Shown: positions 25,809-34,589 of the stretch, one piece after another
How the letters are laid out: each line of letters begins with the position of its first letter
Numbering within the stretch: position 1 is the first letter of the stretch
Source: UBA6921 sp031363085
GTDB lineage: Bacteria > Pseudomonadota > Gammaproteobacteria > SG8-11
Reading direction: 5' to 3'
Assembly: GCA_031363085.1 (NCBI GenBank)
Contig: JANLTU010000052.1
Location: forward strand, 23,765 to 87,764
Length of the DNA: 64,000 nt
Notes under the pieces: model-generated
Seen by the model: only the letters and a program-made list of their open reading frames with translations
Databases searched by the model: none
Told to the model about the DNA's origin: nothing
Program-made: the position numbers and the translations under genes

Positions 25809-27254
25809 TCAGTCTTTTTCGGCAAGTCTTAAAGCCAAAAACACCGGCCCACCGCGGCGCTGCACCAGGATCGGAATGGACTTGCCTACCGGCAATTTTT
25901 CCGCCACACGCTTGAACACGGCCAGATTGGTGACTTGCTCGTTGTTGATCATCAAAATCACATCGCCGTCACGCATGCCGGCTTTACCGGCCGGACCGGC
26001 TTTGACCTGTTTGACCAACACACCATTCTCTTTGAGATCCAGCTCTTCGCGTTCGCGGTCGGTAATTTCTGCCACCGTCACTTTGAGACGCGCATCAGTC
26101 AAGGTTTTCGTGCCACCGGAATCGCCCAACTTTATATCTTCATCTTTAGGCAATTCGCCGATCACCACCTTCAGATTCATCGTCTCGCGATTACGAATGA
26201 TCTTAACTGGCGTTTTTTCGCCGATTTTGGTCACACCCACCATCGGCGGCAACGCCGACGAAGTGGTGACTTCGCGACCGTTGTATTCCACGATCACGTC
26301 GCCGACCTGAAAGCCGGCGGTTTCGGCCGGGCTGCTGGGCAATACTTTTGCGACCAGCGCACCTTTGGGTTTGTCCATGCCGAAGGACTCGGCCAGTTCA
26401 CGGGTCACGTCTTGAATTAATACGCCCAACCAACCGCGCGAAACATGGCCTTGGCTCTTGATCTGATCGACCACCGACATCGCCATGTCGATGGGAATCG
26501 CAAACGACAAGCCCATGAAGCCACCGGTGCGGCTGTAAATTTGCGAGTTGATACCGACGACTTCGCCGTTCAAATTAAACAAGGGCCCGCCGGAATTACC
26601 CGGGTTGATGGCCACGTCGGTCTGAATGAAGGGCACATAATTTTCGCGCGGCAGATTACGGCCGATGGCACTGACAATGCCAGCCGTTACAGTGTGGTCA
26701 AAACCGAACGGCGAACCGATCGCCAACACCCATTCACCGACCTTGGTCTTCTCTGAATGGCCGATTTTCACCACCGGCAAATCTTTCGCTTCGACCTTGA
26801 GCACGGCCAGATCGCTGCGCTCGTCAAAACCCAGCACCTTGGCAACCAGTTCGCGCCGGTCGTTCAAGCGCACGACGACTTCGTCGGCGTCTTTGATGAC
26901 GTGATAATTGGTCAACAGATAGCCGTCGCTCGAAATAATAAAGCCCGAGCCCAACGACTGCGTGTCGAAGGGCTCCGGATCTTCGCCGCCCGGCTCGCCG
27001 AAGAAGTGCTTGAACAAATCGCCGTATGGGCCGTCCGGCTTGTCGGGCGCGCCCTCGGGCTTGGGCATGCGCTGCACAGGCGGGTGCTTGACTTTTTGTG
27101 TGGTGCTGATGTTGATCACCGCCGGGCTGTATTTCTCCACCATTTCCGTGAAGTCCGGCAAATTGACTGCGGCGCGCGCACCCGACATCGTAAAGATAAA
27201 AAATACCAAGGAAAGAATGCCTGCGGCGTGTGCGCCCGACCGAATGTTACTCAT
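25809..27254 (-). CDS. mucD: Periplasmic serine protease Do (HtrA/MucD)
   Basis: 481 residues with a signal peptide to about residue 28. Protease domain with the triad His (LLTNYHVI), Asp (RSDLAVLKV) and Ser (NPGNSGGPLF), followed by two PDZ domains (about 270-360 and 395-475). It degrades or refolds damaged envelope proteins and dampens the sigma-E response. The order rpoE-rseA-rseB-protease matches the algU-mucA-mucB-mucD arrangement of Pseudomonas but without an rseC/mucC gene. An acidic Pro/Gly-rich insert (about 62-95) lies before the catalytic His. Confidence 0.93.
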   Translation of the reverse strand: MSNIRSGAHAAGILSLVFFIFTMSGARAAVNLPDFTEMVEKYSPAVINISTTQKVKHPPVQRMPKPEGAPDKPDGPYGDLFKHFFGEPGGEDPEPFDTQSLGSGFIISSDGYLLTNYHVIKDADEVVVRLNDRRELVAKVLGFDERSDLAVLKVEAKDLPVVKIGHSEKTKVGEWVLAIGSPFGFDHTVTAGIVSAIGRNLPRENYVPFIQTDVAINPGNSGGPLFNLNGEVVGINSQIYSRTGGFMGLSFAIPIDMAMSVVDQIKSQGHVSRGWLGVLIQDVTRELAESFGMDKPKGALVAKVLPSSPAETAGFQVGDVIVEYNGREVTTSSALPPMVGVTKIGEKTPVKIIRNRETMNLKVVIGELPKDEDIKLGDSGGTKTLTDARLKVTVAEITDREREELDLKENGVLVKQVKAGPAGKAGMRDGDVILMINNEQVTNLAVFKRVAEKLPVGKSIPILVQRRGGPVFLALRLAEKD

Positions 27255-27378
27255 AGATCACCTTAAGCCCGGAAGAGTTGGATGTGGAATTTCAAGCTGT
27301 AGACTGGATTAGCAAAACGCCACCCAGCGACTGCGGTCTGAAATAATGTAGAGCAAATATGTAGTGCAAAAAAGTTTC

Positions 27379-28377
27379 CTACTGTTTTACAAACTGTATC
27401 GAGTCCGCGACCATTTTCACGGTTGCGGCCGGGACTTCACCGACCACGGTGACTTGGTGTTCGTCGACCACGACGCCATGGATATTCACCGCGCCCATGT
27501 ACGATGAACCGACAAAACGCTTTTTACCGGCGTCAAGCTTTTCGATGTACACCGACACCGACGCCAAACCATCGGACAAAATAATGTGATGTGTTGGCAC
27601 GCCGCCGGTAAGAACGTGGCGGGTTTTGTGGCCGGTGGATAAAAAACCGAGCGGCGGATTAGCAACCCGCCAGTTGAGCGCCACAGCGGATCCGACGTCC
27701 TCCTCGCTCTTGTCTTCAGTCAAGGTGTAATGCTCGCCCTTAAGTTCCGGCTTGAGCAATTCAGGCGAAATCTCGCGCACCACTTCGATGGACGTGAACA
27801 TCAGTTGCTCTATCGGCACGCCGTCTTCAGCCAAGACCTGCGACTTCAACAACAACCCATTCTCGGCATCCAGCCAGAAACGATAGCCGTAGCGAAATTT
27901 GTCGCGCGGGTCGACGTGCACCACTTTGGTAACCCGGCCCGCCACGCGGTCCTGCCCGGCGAGCATAAACGTGTAGTACTGGGTGAATTCGCTGAAGTTT
28001 GACGGCAGTGCTGACAAAATGCGTTGCGCCCCGTCATCGAGCCTGCTGACATGCACCGACTTCTTGTCGGACAAAATACAAGTGACTTTGTCGCCGTCGC
28101 GGATCACTTCACGGGTGCTGCCGTTCAGATGCACCATGCGATCATGGTCACCTTTGGCATCCGCGCGATGATAAATCTGCATCGATTCCATCTTGCCGTT
28201 GTTCACGTAGACGAACGTGCCTTGGTAATTCAGTTGCCGCCCGGCATCGTGCATGGCTTTCAACAAACTCAAGGCCGCCGGGTCGCTGTCCGCCGCGCAT
28301 GCCGATGAAGAAACGATCAACAGTGCACAAACTCGGGCAAAGCTTAGCGGGGACAAACAGTGATGCAGAACAGCCAT
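27379..28377 (-). CDS. rseB: Sigma-E regulatory protein RseB/MucB
   Basis: 332 residues with a signal peptide ending near ACA-ADS. The large domain (YQGTFVYVNNGKMESMQIYH) is the lipoprotein-carrier-like fold and the smaller C-terminal domain (VALNWRVANPPLGF) binds RseA. In the periplasm it shields RseA from proteolysis until it senses lipopolysaccharide or mislocalised lipoproteins. Its start overlaps the rseA stop by one base (TAATG). Confidence 0.92.
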   Translation of the reverse strand: MAVLHHCLSPLSFARVCALLIVSSSACAADSDPAALSLLKAMHDAGRQLNYQGTFVYVNNGKMESMQIYHRADAKGDHDRMVHLNGSTREVIRDGDKVTCILSDKKSVHVSRLDDGAQRILSALPSNFSEFTQYYTFMLAGQDRVAGRVTKVVHVDPRDKFRYGYRFWLDAENGLLLKSQVLAEDGVPIEQLMFTSIEVVREISPELLKPELKGEHYTLTEDKSEEDVGSAVALNWRVANPPLGFLSTGHKTRHVLTGGVPTHHIILSDGLASVSVYIEKLDAGKKRFVGSSYMGAVNIHGVVVDEHQVTVVGEVPAATVKMVADSIQFVKQ

Positions 28378-28952
28378 TATTCCGCCGCATCGCCAGAGGC
28401 GAAGCCAACGATACGGGCATACGGCAACATACGCTGCGCAGCGAGTGCGTTCTGATTATGGCTCAACAGGTACTGATTGATTTGCGATTGCACATGCGCG
28501 GGCAACGGTGCGTTATCGACTGCAACCGCAGTGATCGGGCGCACCACGTTAACAACCGGCGGTGCAACTTGCGCGATGGCGGCAGGCTCGGCACCCGCCT
28601 GTAAGCGCCAAGTCTGGACACTTAATACCGCAACGGCGGTCACCGACGCGGCGATGGCTAATCCGGCAAGTTGTTTGGCAGCGGGGCTAATTTTTTGAGT
28701 GATATTACGTGGGGCAAGAATTGTCGGTTCGGCTTCAACGGCTTGCATCACACGGGCGGCAAAATCAGGTTTTAACAGCGCCGGCGGCAAGCCTTTTTTC
28801 AAGGCATCGGCGGCAATGTGGTAACGCACCCAACGCTGTTTTAACTCGGGCTCCCGGTTGATCGCATCAAGTATATTTCCATATTCAACCTCGTTGAGTT
28901 CGCCGTCGACCAGTGCGGAGAGCGCTTCACCATTCATTGCCGTTTCAGTCAT
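28377..28952 (-). CDS. rseA: Anti-sigma-E factor RseA/MucA
   Basis: 191 residues. N-terminal cytoplasmic anti-sigma domain (EALSALVDGELNEVEYGNIL, residues 8-27), a single membrane segment about residues 93-110 (LAGLAIAASVTAVAVLSVQ), and a periplasmic tail for RseB contact. It holds sigma-E inactive at the membrane. Located 28 bp downstream of rpoE. Confidence 0.9.
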   Translation of the reverse strand: MTETAMNGEALSALVDGELNEVEYGNILDAINREPELKQRWVRYHIAADALKKGLPPALLKPDFAARVMQAVEAEPTILAPRNITQKISPAAKQLAGLAIAASVTAVAVLSVQTWRLQAGAEPAAIAQVAPPVVNVVRPITAVAVDNAPLPAHVQSQINQYLLSHNQNALAAQRMLPYARIVGFASGDAAE

Positions 28953-28980
28953 CTTTCACACCTTTAAGCTGCTGCAAGTA

Positions 28981-29556
28981 TTAGTCTAACAGGGGCTGCA
29001 AGCGTTTATCGATGGCCTCGCGAGCGCGGAAGATCCGCGAGCGCACGGTACCGACGGGGCATTGCATGGTTTCAGCGATCTCTTCGTAACTTAATCCTTC
29101 TAATTCGCGCAAGGTAATGGCCGTACGTAAATCCTCGGGTAAATCTTCAATCGCCTTTAATACGGTCGCTTCGATCTCGTCCTTTAATGCGATGCGCTCG
29201 GGTGTGTCGTTATCTTTCAGACCCGACTCACCTTCGAATTGTTCCGCATCCTGCGCATCAATGTCGATACTGGGTAATTTGCGTCCTTGCGAGACCAGAT
29301 AATTCTTCGCCGTGTTGATGGCGATGCGATACATCCAAGTGTAGAACGCGCTCTCGCCGCGAAACTGTGGTAACGCGCGATAGGCTTTTATAAAGGCCTC
29401 TTGTGCAACGTCGTACACTTCACTTGAATCACGAATATAACGCGAGATCAGATTGACGACCTTGTGCTGATACTTGAGCACCAACAAGTCGAAGGCGCGC
29501 TTCTCGCCCTTCTGCACGCGCACAACTAATTCTTGATCGACCTCTCGCTCGCCCAT
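28981..29556 (-). CDS. rpoE: RNA polymerase sigma-E factor (RpoE/AlgU)
   Basis: 191 residues, close to the E. coli and Pseudomonas proteins. Region 2 (FDLLVLKYQHKVVNLISRYI ... AQEAFIKAYRALPQFRG ... FYTWMYRIAINTAKN) and region 4 (LPEDLRTAITLRELEGLSYE ... CPVGTVRSRIFRAREA) are intact. It directs transcription of the envelope-stress regulon. A matching sigma-E-type promoter lies just upstream. Confidence 0.96.
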   Translation of the reverse strand: MGEREVDQELVVRVQKGEKRAFDLLVLKYQHKVVNLISRYIRDSSEVYDVAQEAFIKAYRALPQFRGESAFYTWMYRIAINTAKNYLVSQGRKLPSIDIDAQDAEQFEGESGLKDNDTPERIALKDEIEATVLKAIEDLPEDLRTAITLRELEGLSYEEIAETMQCPVGTVRSRIFRAREAIDKRLQPLLD

Positions 29557-29597
29557 TCGGGCTTCCCCTTATCTCAAGCCCTGGCGCAGGTCTTTAA

Positions 29598-29625
29598 CGT
29601 AGACCGCGCACTCAACAGATAGTTC
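29598..29625 (-). promoter_or_regulatory. Candidate sigma-E promoter of rpoE
   Basis: On the minus strand GAACTA (29620-29625), a 16-bp spacer, then TCTACG (29598-29603), close to the sigma-E consensus GAACTT-N16-TCTGA. The -10 element is about 41 bases before the rpoE start. Autoregulation of rpoE through such a promoter is known in relatives; here it is prediction from sequence. Confidence 0.5.
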
Positions 29626-29745
29626 GCGGTGGCTATCCGCGTCGGTTATAGTGTGGTCGCGCTGTACCGCAAAACGCAGTCGGCCGGGATGATAGCATAG
29701 CGTTGTACAGTGTCTGTTAACTCACCATATTAGAAATGCCTTCTG

Positions 29746-31368
29746 ATGGCGCATCAATTTCAATTCGACGTATTGATCATCGGCAGCGGCGCTGCCGGCC
29801 TCAGTTTGGCGTTGCGCCTGCCGGATCATTTGCGCATCGGTTTAGTCGCTAAAAAAGAAATCACCGAAGGCAGCACCGTGTATGCGCAAGGCGGCGTGTC
29901 TGCGGTGCTGGATGCCAGCGACTCGGTTGACTCGCATGTCGACGACACGCTGCGCACCGGCGCCGGACTCTGCGACCCGGCCGTGGTACGCCACACCGCA
30001 GCTCACGGCAAAGAACAAATTGAGTGGCTGATCGACCAAGGCGTGCCGTTCACACAGGAGAAAGGCGCCGATGGGGTCGAACATTATCATTTGACGCGCG
30101 AAGGCGGACACAGCCATCGGCGCGTGATCCACGCCGCCGACGCCACCGGCGCGGCGATTGAGACCAGCTTGGTCACGCAGGTGCGACGACGCAGCAACAT
30201 TCAATTATTCGAACGCCATATCGCAGTTGATCTAATCACTTCGCACACGCCTGACAATGGCACACGACGCTGCCTGGGCGCTTATATTCTTGATCGCGAA
30301 CACGGCAAGGTGCAGGTGTACCGCGCGCGCTTCACGGTGCTCGCCACCGGCGGCGCGAGCAAGGCGTATCTGTACACCACCAACCCGGATGTCTCGACCG
30401 GCGACGGCATTGCGATGGCGTGGCGCGCAGGCTGCCGGGTGTCAAATCTTGAGTTTATTCAATTCCACCCCACCTGCCTGTATCACCCCAAGGCGAAATC
30501 GTTTTTGGTCACCGAAGCGGTGCGTGGTGAAGGCGGCTTGTTGTTGCTGCCCGACAAAACCCGTTTCATGCAGCGCTTCGACTCGCGCGGTGAACTGGCG
30601 CCACGCGACATCGTGGCGCGCGCCATCGATCACGAGATCAAACGCCTCGGTCTGCAATACGTGTTGCTCGACATCAGTCACAAGCCCGCCGAGTTCATCC
30701 GCAGTCATTTTCCCACCGTGTACGCACGCTGCCTGGAATACGGCATCGACATCACGCGCGAGCCTATTCCGGTGGTGCCGGCAGCGCACTACACCTGCGG
30801 CGGCGTGATGGCCGACTTGCGCGGCCGCACCGATATTCCGGGGCTGTATGCCATCGGTGAAATCGCCCACACCGGCTTGCACGGCGCCAATCGCCTCGCC
30901 AGCAATTCACTGCTGGAGTGCCTGGTATTTGCAGCCGCCGCCAAGGACGATATCAAAGCGCAGGATACCCACGTTGCGCGCCCGCCGGAGCTGCCCGAGT
31001 GGGACGAAAGTCAGGTCACTGATTCGGACGAAGAAGTCGTCGTCACGCATAACTGGGACGAGCTGCGTCGTTTCATGTGGGACTATGTCGGCATCGTACG
31101 CACCGACAAGCGCTTGGAGCGCGCCAAACATCGTACTGATTTGCTGGCGCGGGAAATCAACGATTACTACTGCAACTTCCGCGTCACCAACGACTTGCTG
31201 GAGCTGCGCAATCTGGTGCTGGTGGCGGACTTGATCATCCGCTGCGCCATGGCGCGCAAGGAAAGTCGCGGCCTGCATTACACCCTCAATCATCCGGTCG
31301 CGGACAAGTCGCGCCCGCCACAGAACACCGTGCTCACTCCGGCAAACTACTCACCAGCAGCATCCTGA
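29746..31368 (+). CDS. nadB: L-aspartate oxidase
   Basis: 540 residues. FAD-binding IGSGAAGLSLALRL at residues 11-24, YAQGGVSAVL, the active-site region EFIQFHPTCLY, and HGANRLASNSLLECLVF near the C-terminal part of the FAD domain. It oxidises aspartate to iminoaspartate, the first step of quinolinate and NAD synthesis. It is divergent from rpoE, a layout common in gammaproteobacteria, and its 3' end overlaps the convergent ygfX gene by 35 bp. No strong Shine-Dalgarno is seen before the ATG. Confidence 0.96.
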   Translation: MAHQFQFDVLIIGSGAAGLSLALRLPDHLRIGLVAKKEITEGSTVYAQGGVSAVLDASDSVDSHVDDTLRTGAGLCDPAVVRHTAAHGKEQIEWLIDQGVPFTQEKGADGVEHYHLTREGGHSHRRVIHAADATGAAIETSLVTQVRRRSNIQLFERHIAVDLITSHTPDNGTRRCLGAYILDREHGKVQVYRARFTVLATGGASKAYLYTTNPDVSTGDGIAMAWRAGCRVSNLEFIQFHPTCLYHPKAKSFLVTEAVRGEGGLLLLPDKTRFMQRFDSRGELAPRDIVARAIDHEIKRLGLQYVLLDISHKPAEFIRSHFPTVYARCLEYGIDITREPIPVVPAAHYTCGGVMADLRGRTDIPGLYAIGEIAHTGLHGANRLASNSLLECLVFAAAAKDDIKAQDTHVARPPELPEWDESQVTDSDEEVVVTHNWDELRRFMWDYVGIVRTDKRLERAKHRTDLLAREINDYYCNFRVTNDLLELRNLVLVADLIIRCAMARKESRGLHYTLNHPVADKSRPPQNTVLTPANYSPAAS

Positions 31369-31783
31369 CGCGCAATTGCCGAAAGCTTTCCGCGTTTACA
31401 CGCTGCGGAAATACAATCACCGAACTACAGCGCCAAGTAGAGACTTTAAAATTCAACACCGTAAGCAGCGGATGCCGATAACTGCCGGGCAGCAACCACG
31501 CGCTGCAGGTTGTGCCGTCGCGGCGTGTGAGTGTCCATTCATCCTGCGCATCCCACAGCACCTTGACCACCGACTTCGCGTCGCGCAGTAACGCGTGTCG
31601 CCGTGTCGCATACAGCGCATGCACCGCTGCCAAAAAAGCTAACACTGCGATCAACTCCTGCGCCACCGGCAACATCACCAACACCGCCACCGCGCCGACA
31701 TGCGCGCAGACCAGCAGCAGCGCGAACGGCACCGACGCAGTAATCTCAAGTGCCAGCGGCGCGGCGTATGTGTTCAATGACAT
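31334..31783 (-). CDS. ygfX: YgfX/CptA-family inner-membrane protein
   Basis: 149 residues from the ATG at 31781-31783, overlapping the 3' end of sdhE by 38 bp. Two adjacent membrane segments (about 12-60) are followed by a soluble part with a short Trp-containing core (WDAQDEWTLTRRDG and SAWLLPGSY). The family is always next to sdhE (ygfY); in E. coli it has been described as the toxin of a pair acting on MreB and FtsZ, though that role is debated. The start could also be the TTG nine codons earlier. Confidence 0.8.
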   Translation of the reverse strand: MSLNTYAAPLALEITASVPFALLLVCAHVGAVAVLVMLPVAQELIAVLAFLAAVHALYATRRHALLRDAKSVVKVLWDAQDEWTLTRRDGTTCSAWLLPGSYRHPLLTVLNFKVSTWRCSSVIVFPQRVNAESFRQLRVRMLLVSSLPE

Positions 31784-32000
31784 TGCATAGCTTCGGATCG
31801 GCTGGCGCAACCGCGCCGAAAAAATAGTCGAATAGTTCCTGATCAGGAAATGTCAACAAGGTGCGAAATGCCCCCTGCTCGCGCGCATCCGCCTGCGCAT
31901 AGTGGTGCTCCAGGTAACCGTGCAGTAATTCATCCAGCTCCAACATGCCACGGCGGCATTGCCAGCGTAGACGGGAGTCGATATTAGCCTCTTGATTCAT
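31746..32000 (-). CDS. sdhE: Succinate dehydrogenase flavinylation factor SdhE
   Basis: 84 residues from ATG at 31998-32000, which has AGGAAGAG upstream; the longer open frame is rejected. The conserved WQCRRGMLELDELL segment contains the RGxxE motif needed for covalent FAD attachment to SdhA. FPDQELFDYFFG follows. It acts in the cytoplasm on the flavoprotein of succinate dehydrogenase and fumarate reductase. It forms an overlapping pair with ygfX. A TATAAT sits 65 bp upstream at the edge of the MITE. Confidence 0.93.
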   Translation of the reverse strand: MNQEANIDSRLRWQCRRGMLELDELLHGYLEHHYAQADAREQGAFRTLLTFPDQELFDYFFGAVAPADPKLCNVIEHIRRAAGT

Positions 32001-32064
32001 GGTAACTCTTCCTGCCCCGTCAAATGGTGGGCAAACACAGCGTGTATTTCGTGAATAACCAGTC

Positions 32065-32070
32065 ATTATA
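32065..32070 (-). promoter_or_regulatory. Possible -10 element of sdhE at the MITE junction
   Basis: A perfect TATAAT on the minus strand, made of the target-site duplication TATA and the next two bases, 65 bp before the sdhE ATG. No convincing -35 hexamer is seen 16-18 bp upstream, where the MITE end now lies. Kept at low confidence. Confidence 0.25.
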
Positions 32071-32217
32071 GGGCACTTCTATAAATCCAGAGTTCGCCCA
32101 AATGCAAGGCGCGAAAAAAATTTCGCCGCGCGCATATGCTGCTATGTAAGCAAGAAATTTTTTCCGCAACGCCGCAGTTGGGCAGTTGGGATGAAATATG
32201 GATTTATAGAAGTGCCC
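32071..32217. mobile_element. MITE-like element, copy 1 (147 bp)
   Basis: Terminal inverted repeats GGGCACTTCTATAAATCCA (32071-32089) and its exact complement at 32199-32217, with a 4-bp direct repeat TATA on both sides (32067-32070 and 32218-32221). No coding capacity. It matches, in inverted orientation, a second copy at 47952-48090; the 8-bp length difference equals one tandem CAGTTGGG duplication present only in this copy. The right boundary falls within the stop codon of the molybdenum hydroxylase large-subunit gene. Confidence 0.85.
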
Positions 32218-34589
32218 TATAGAAACTGCCCCGTCACGCGCGATGCGCCGGGTGCCGGTCCCTCGCCACGATGGCGCAACGCATACAGCAGCTTCTCGGG
32301 CGCCATTGGAAGGGAATGGATGCGCACCCCGATGGCGTCGTAGACCGCATTGGCGATTGCCGCTGCCGGGCTGGCTACGGGCAACTCGCCCACGCCCTTG
32401 GCACCGAATGGACCGGCGTTTGGCGCGGCATCTTCGACCAGGAGGTTATCCATTTCCGGTACGTCGGTAGTAAGCGGCGGCCGGTAGGTGAACAAACTAT
32501 CAGTGAGAACACGCCCGGTCTCGGGATCCACGATGAAATCCTCGGTCAGCGCGAACCCCAGACCTTGCACTGCCCCACCTTCCATCTGCCCTTCGACAAG
32601 CTGCGGATTGATGGCGCGGCCGATGTCATGGGCGACGACATACTTCAAGACGGTGATGGCGCCGGTCTCGGTATCGACCTCAACCTCGGCGAATGCCGCT
32701 TGGTGGTTCTGTGCCATATCGGTTGCGAGATAAGAACCGGTAGCGGCGATTTGCGCACCTGCGAAGCCGAAGTTGTAGATCGCGTCGTGCGCAACTTCGC
32801 TCACATCGAAGCCGACGCTGGGATCCTCCTTGAGGAAGACACGGCCCTCGCGCACCTCGATTTCGGCAGGCGTAACCTTCTTTTGCCACTTTTCGAACTT
32901 TGGCACGGCAAGCACGCGGATCTGCTCCTTGATCTTGGCGCCGGCGTTGGCGACCGCGTTGCCGATCACAAACATGGATCGGCTCGCATGCGAGCCGATG
33001 TCGAACAGCGTGACGTCGGTGTCGCCGCTGACCATCCGGATATTCTCGAACTTCAGGCCCGCAGTTTCCGCCGCTACCTGTTGCAGGCCGCACAGAATGC
33101 CTTGCCCCATTTCGGTGGGACTGACGATCAGATTAGCCGAGCCGTCCGCCATCACTTTGATCATCGCGCTCGAATGCTCAAGCAACACCCCGCCGGCACT
33201 CGTACAGTTCGCTAGTACGGATAGGCCTACTCCACGGCGATGTCGGCCGGTCTTGACTTTTCCCCAGCCCGCCCACTTCTGCTTCCAGCCAAAGCGCTCG
33301 GCACCCACGTGGATACATTGCGCGAGCGCGGTATGCGCAAGCGCGACCGGCGGGAAGATGCTCGGTTCACCGACCTTGCGAATATTCTTGAGCCGGAACT
33401 CGACCGGATCCATGCCAAGTTTTTCCGCCACGATATCGACCGCCTGCTGCATGATGAAGGCGCCTTCCGGGTTGCCGTAGCCGCGAAAGCCGCTGGTAGT
33501 GGGCGTGTTGGTGTACACAACTTTGATTTGTCCAAGGATATTCGGGCAACTGAAGAGGCCCAGGGTTTGCACGCAGTTGACGATTGAGGTCGTGGCGCTG
33601 TGCGAGAGGTAGGCGCCCGAGTCCGAGACGATCTGCTGCTCGATGGCGGTGATCGTGCCGTCCTTCTGCGCTCCAATCCGGATCGTCTGGTGTTGGTCCG
33701 TGCGCGAGCTGTAACCCGAAAAATCCTCCTCCCGCGTCATCGTGACCCGCACCGGCCGCCCGCTCATTCTGGCCAACACCACCGCCACCGGTTCGACGCC
33801 CAGTGCTAGCCGCGCACCAAAGCCGCCGCCGATTGCAGGCGAGATCCAGTGAATGTCGCCTTCGCTGAGGTCGGTGAAAATGCGCTTGGCGAGATGCCGC
33901 TTGCCGAGGTGCGCTCCCTGCGCCGGCGAAATGATGTTCAAACGCCGGCTGGCATCCCACCAAGCGATCGCGGCGTCGGTCTCCAGATGGAGATGCTTCT
34001 GACGCGAATTGACACCCGCGAACTCAGCGAACACCTCGGCCTGCTCGAAAGCGCTTTTGACATCGCCACAATTGAAGGGATACTCCCCCTCGAACGCAAT
34101 GTTGCCCGGCGCATCGTCGTGGACTTGCGGGGCTTGCTGGTCGAGAGCCGCAAAAGGATCGAAGATGGTCGGCAATAACTCGTATTCGACTTCGATGAGA
34201 TCGAGCGCCCTCTCGGCGGTGTAGATATCCTCGGCGGCCACCGCAGCCACCCAGTCGCCGATATAACGAACTTTCTCGGCGAGAACGTATTGGTCCTGCC
34301 GCTCCATGGGATACAGGCCGCCGGGTTCTGCCTCGGCCATGGTCGAGCGCGTGAACTTGCGATCCGGTACGTCCCGATGCGTGATGACGGCGACGACGCC
34401 CGGCAAGGCCTGGGCCTTCGACGTGTCGATGTTCTTGATTTTGGCGTGCGCATGAGGACTGCAGAGAATGCGCCCTTCGAGCATGCCCGGAACGACCATG
34501 TCCTCCGTGTACTTGGCTTCGCCCGTCACTTTCGGACCGATGTCCGGCCGGGGCATCCGCTTGCCGATGTACGAAAATTCCGCGCTCAT
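32217..34589 (-). CDS. Molybdenum hydroxylase, large molybdopterin-binding subunit (xanthine dehydrogenase/CoxL family)
   Basis: 790 residues from the ATG at 34587-34589 (ATGA overlap with the small-subunit stop). IGKRMPRPDIGPKVTGEAKY starts the family domain; SPAIGGGFGARLALGVEP is the first molybdopterin loop, SGFRGYGNPEGAF the second, and PFGAKGVGELP carries the catalytic Glu near the C-terminus. The AYxCSFR signature of true CO dehydrogenase is absent, so this is another hydroxylase of the family; substrate unknown. Its stop codon TAG spans the junction with a MITE. No coxDEFG- or xdhC-like maturation gene is next to it. Confidence 0.9.
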   Translation of the reverse strand: MSAEFSYIGKRMPRPDIGPKVTGEAKYTEDMVVPGMLEGRILCSPHAHAKIKNIDTSKAQALPGVVAVITHRDVPDRKFTRSTMAEAEPGGLYPMERQDQYVLAEKVRYIGDWVAAVAAEDIYTAERALDLIEVEYELLPTIFDPFAALDQQAPQVHDDAPGNIAFEGEYPFNCGDVKSAFEQAEVFAEFAGVNSRQKHLHLETDAAIAWWDASRRLNIISPAQGAHLGKRHLAKRIFTDLSEGDIHWISPAIGGGFGARLALGVEPVAVVLARMSGRPVRVTMTREEDFSGYSSRTDQHQTIRIGAQKDGTITAIEQQIVSDSGAYLSHSATTSIVNCVQTLGLFSCPNILGQIKVVYTNTPTTSGFRGYGNPEGAFIMQQAVDIVAEKLGMDPVEFRLKNIRKVGEPSIFPPVALAHTALAQCIHVGAERFGWKQKWAGWGKVKTGRHRRGVGLSVLANCTSAGGVLLEHSSAMIKVMADGSANLIVSPTEMGQGILCGLQQVAAETAGLKFENIRMVSGDTDVTLFDIGSHASRSMFVIGNAVANAGAKIKEQIRVLAVPKFEKWQKKVTPAEIEVREGRVFLKEDPSVGFDVSEVAHDAIYNFGFAGAQIAATGSYLATDMAQNHQAAFAEVEVDTETGAITVLKYVVAHDIGRAINPQLVEGQMEGGAVQGLGFALTEDFIVDPETGRVLTDSLFTYRPPLTTDVPEMDNLLVEDAAPNAGPFGAKGVGELPVASPAAAIANAVYDAIGVRIHSLPMAPEKLLYALRHRGEGPAPGASRVTGQFL

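Noticed and set aside
32271..33215. A 314-codon plus-strand open frame opposite the molybdenum hydroxylase large subunit
   Set aside because: The minus strand codes an unmistakable molybdopterin enzyme with all motifs; the antisense product has no family features and no ribosome-binding site.
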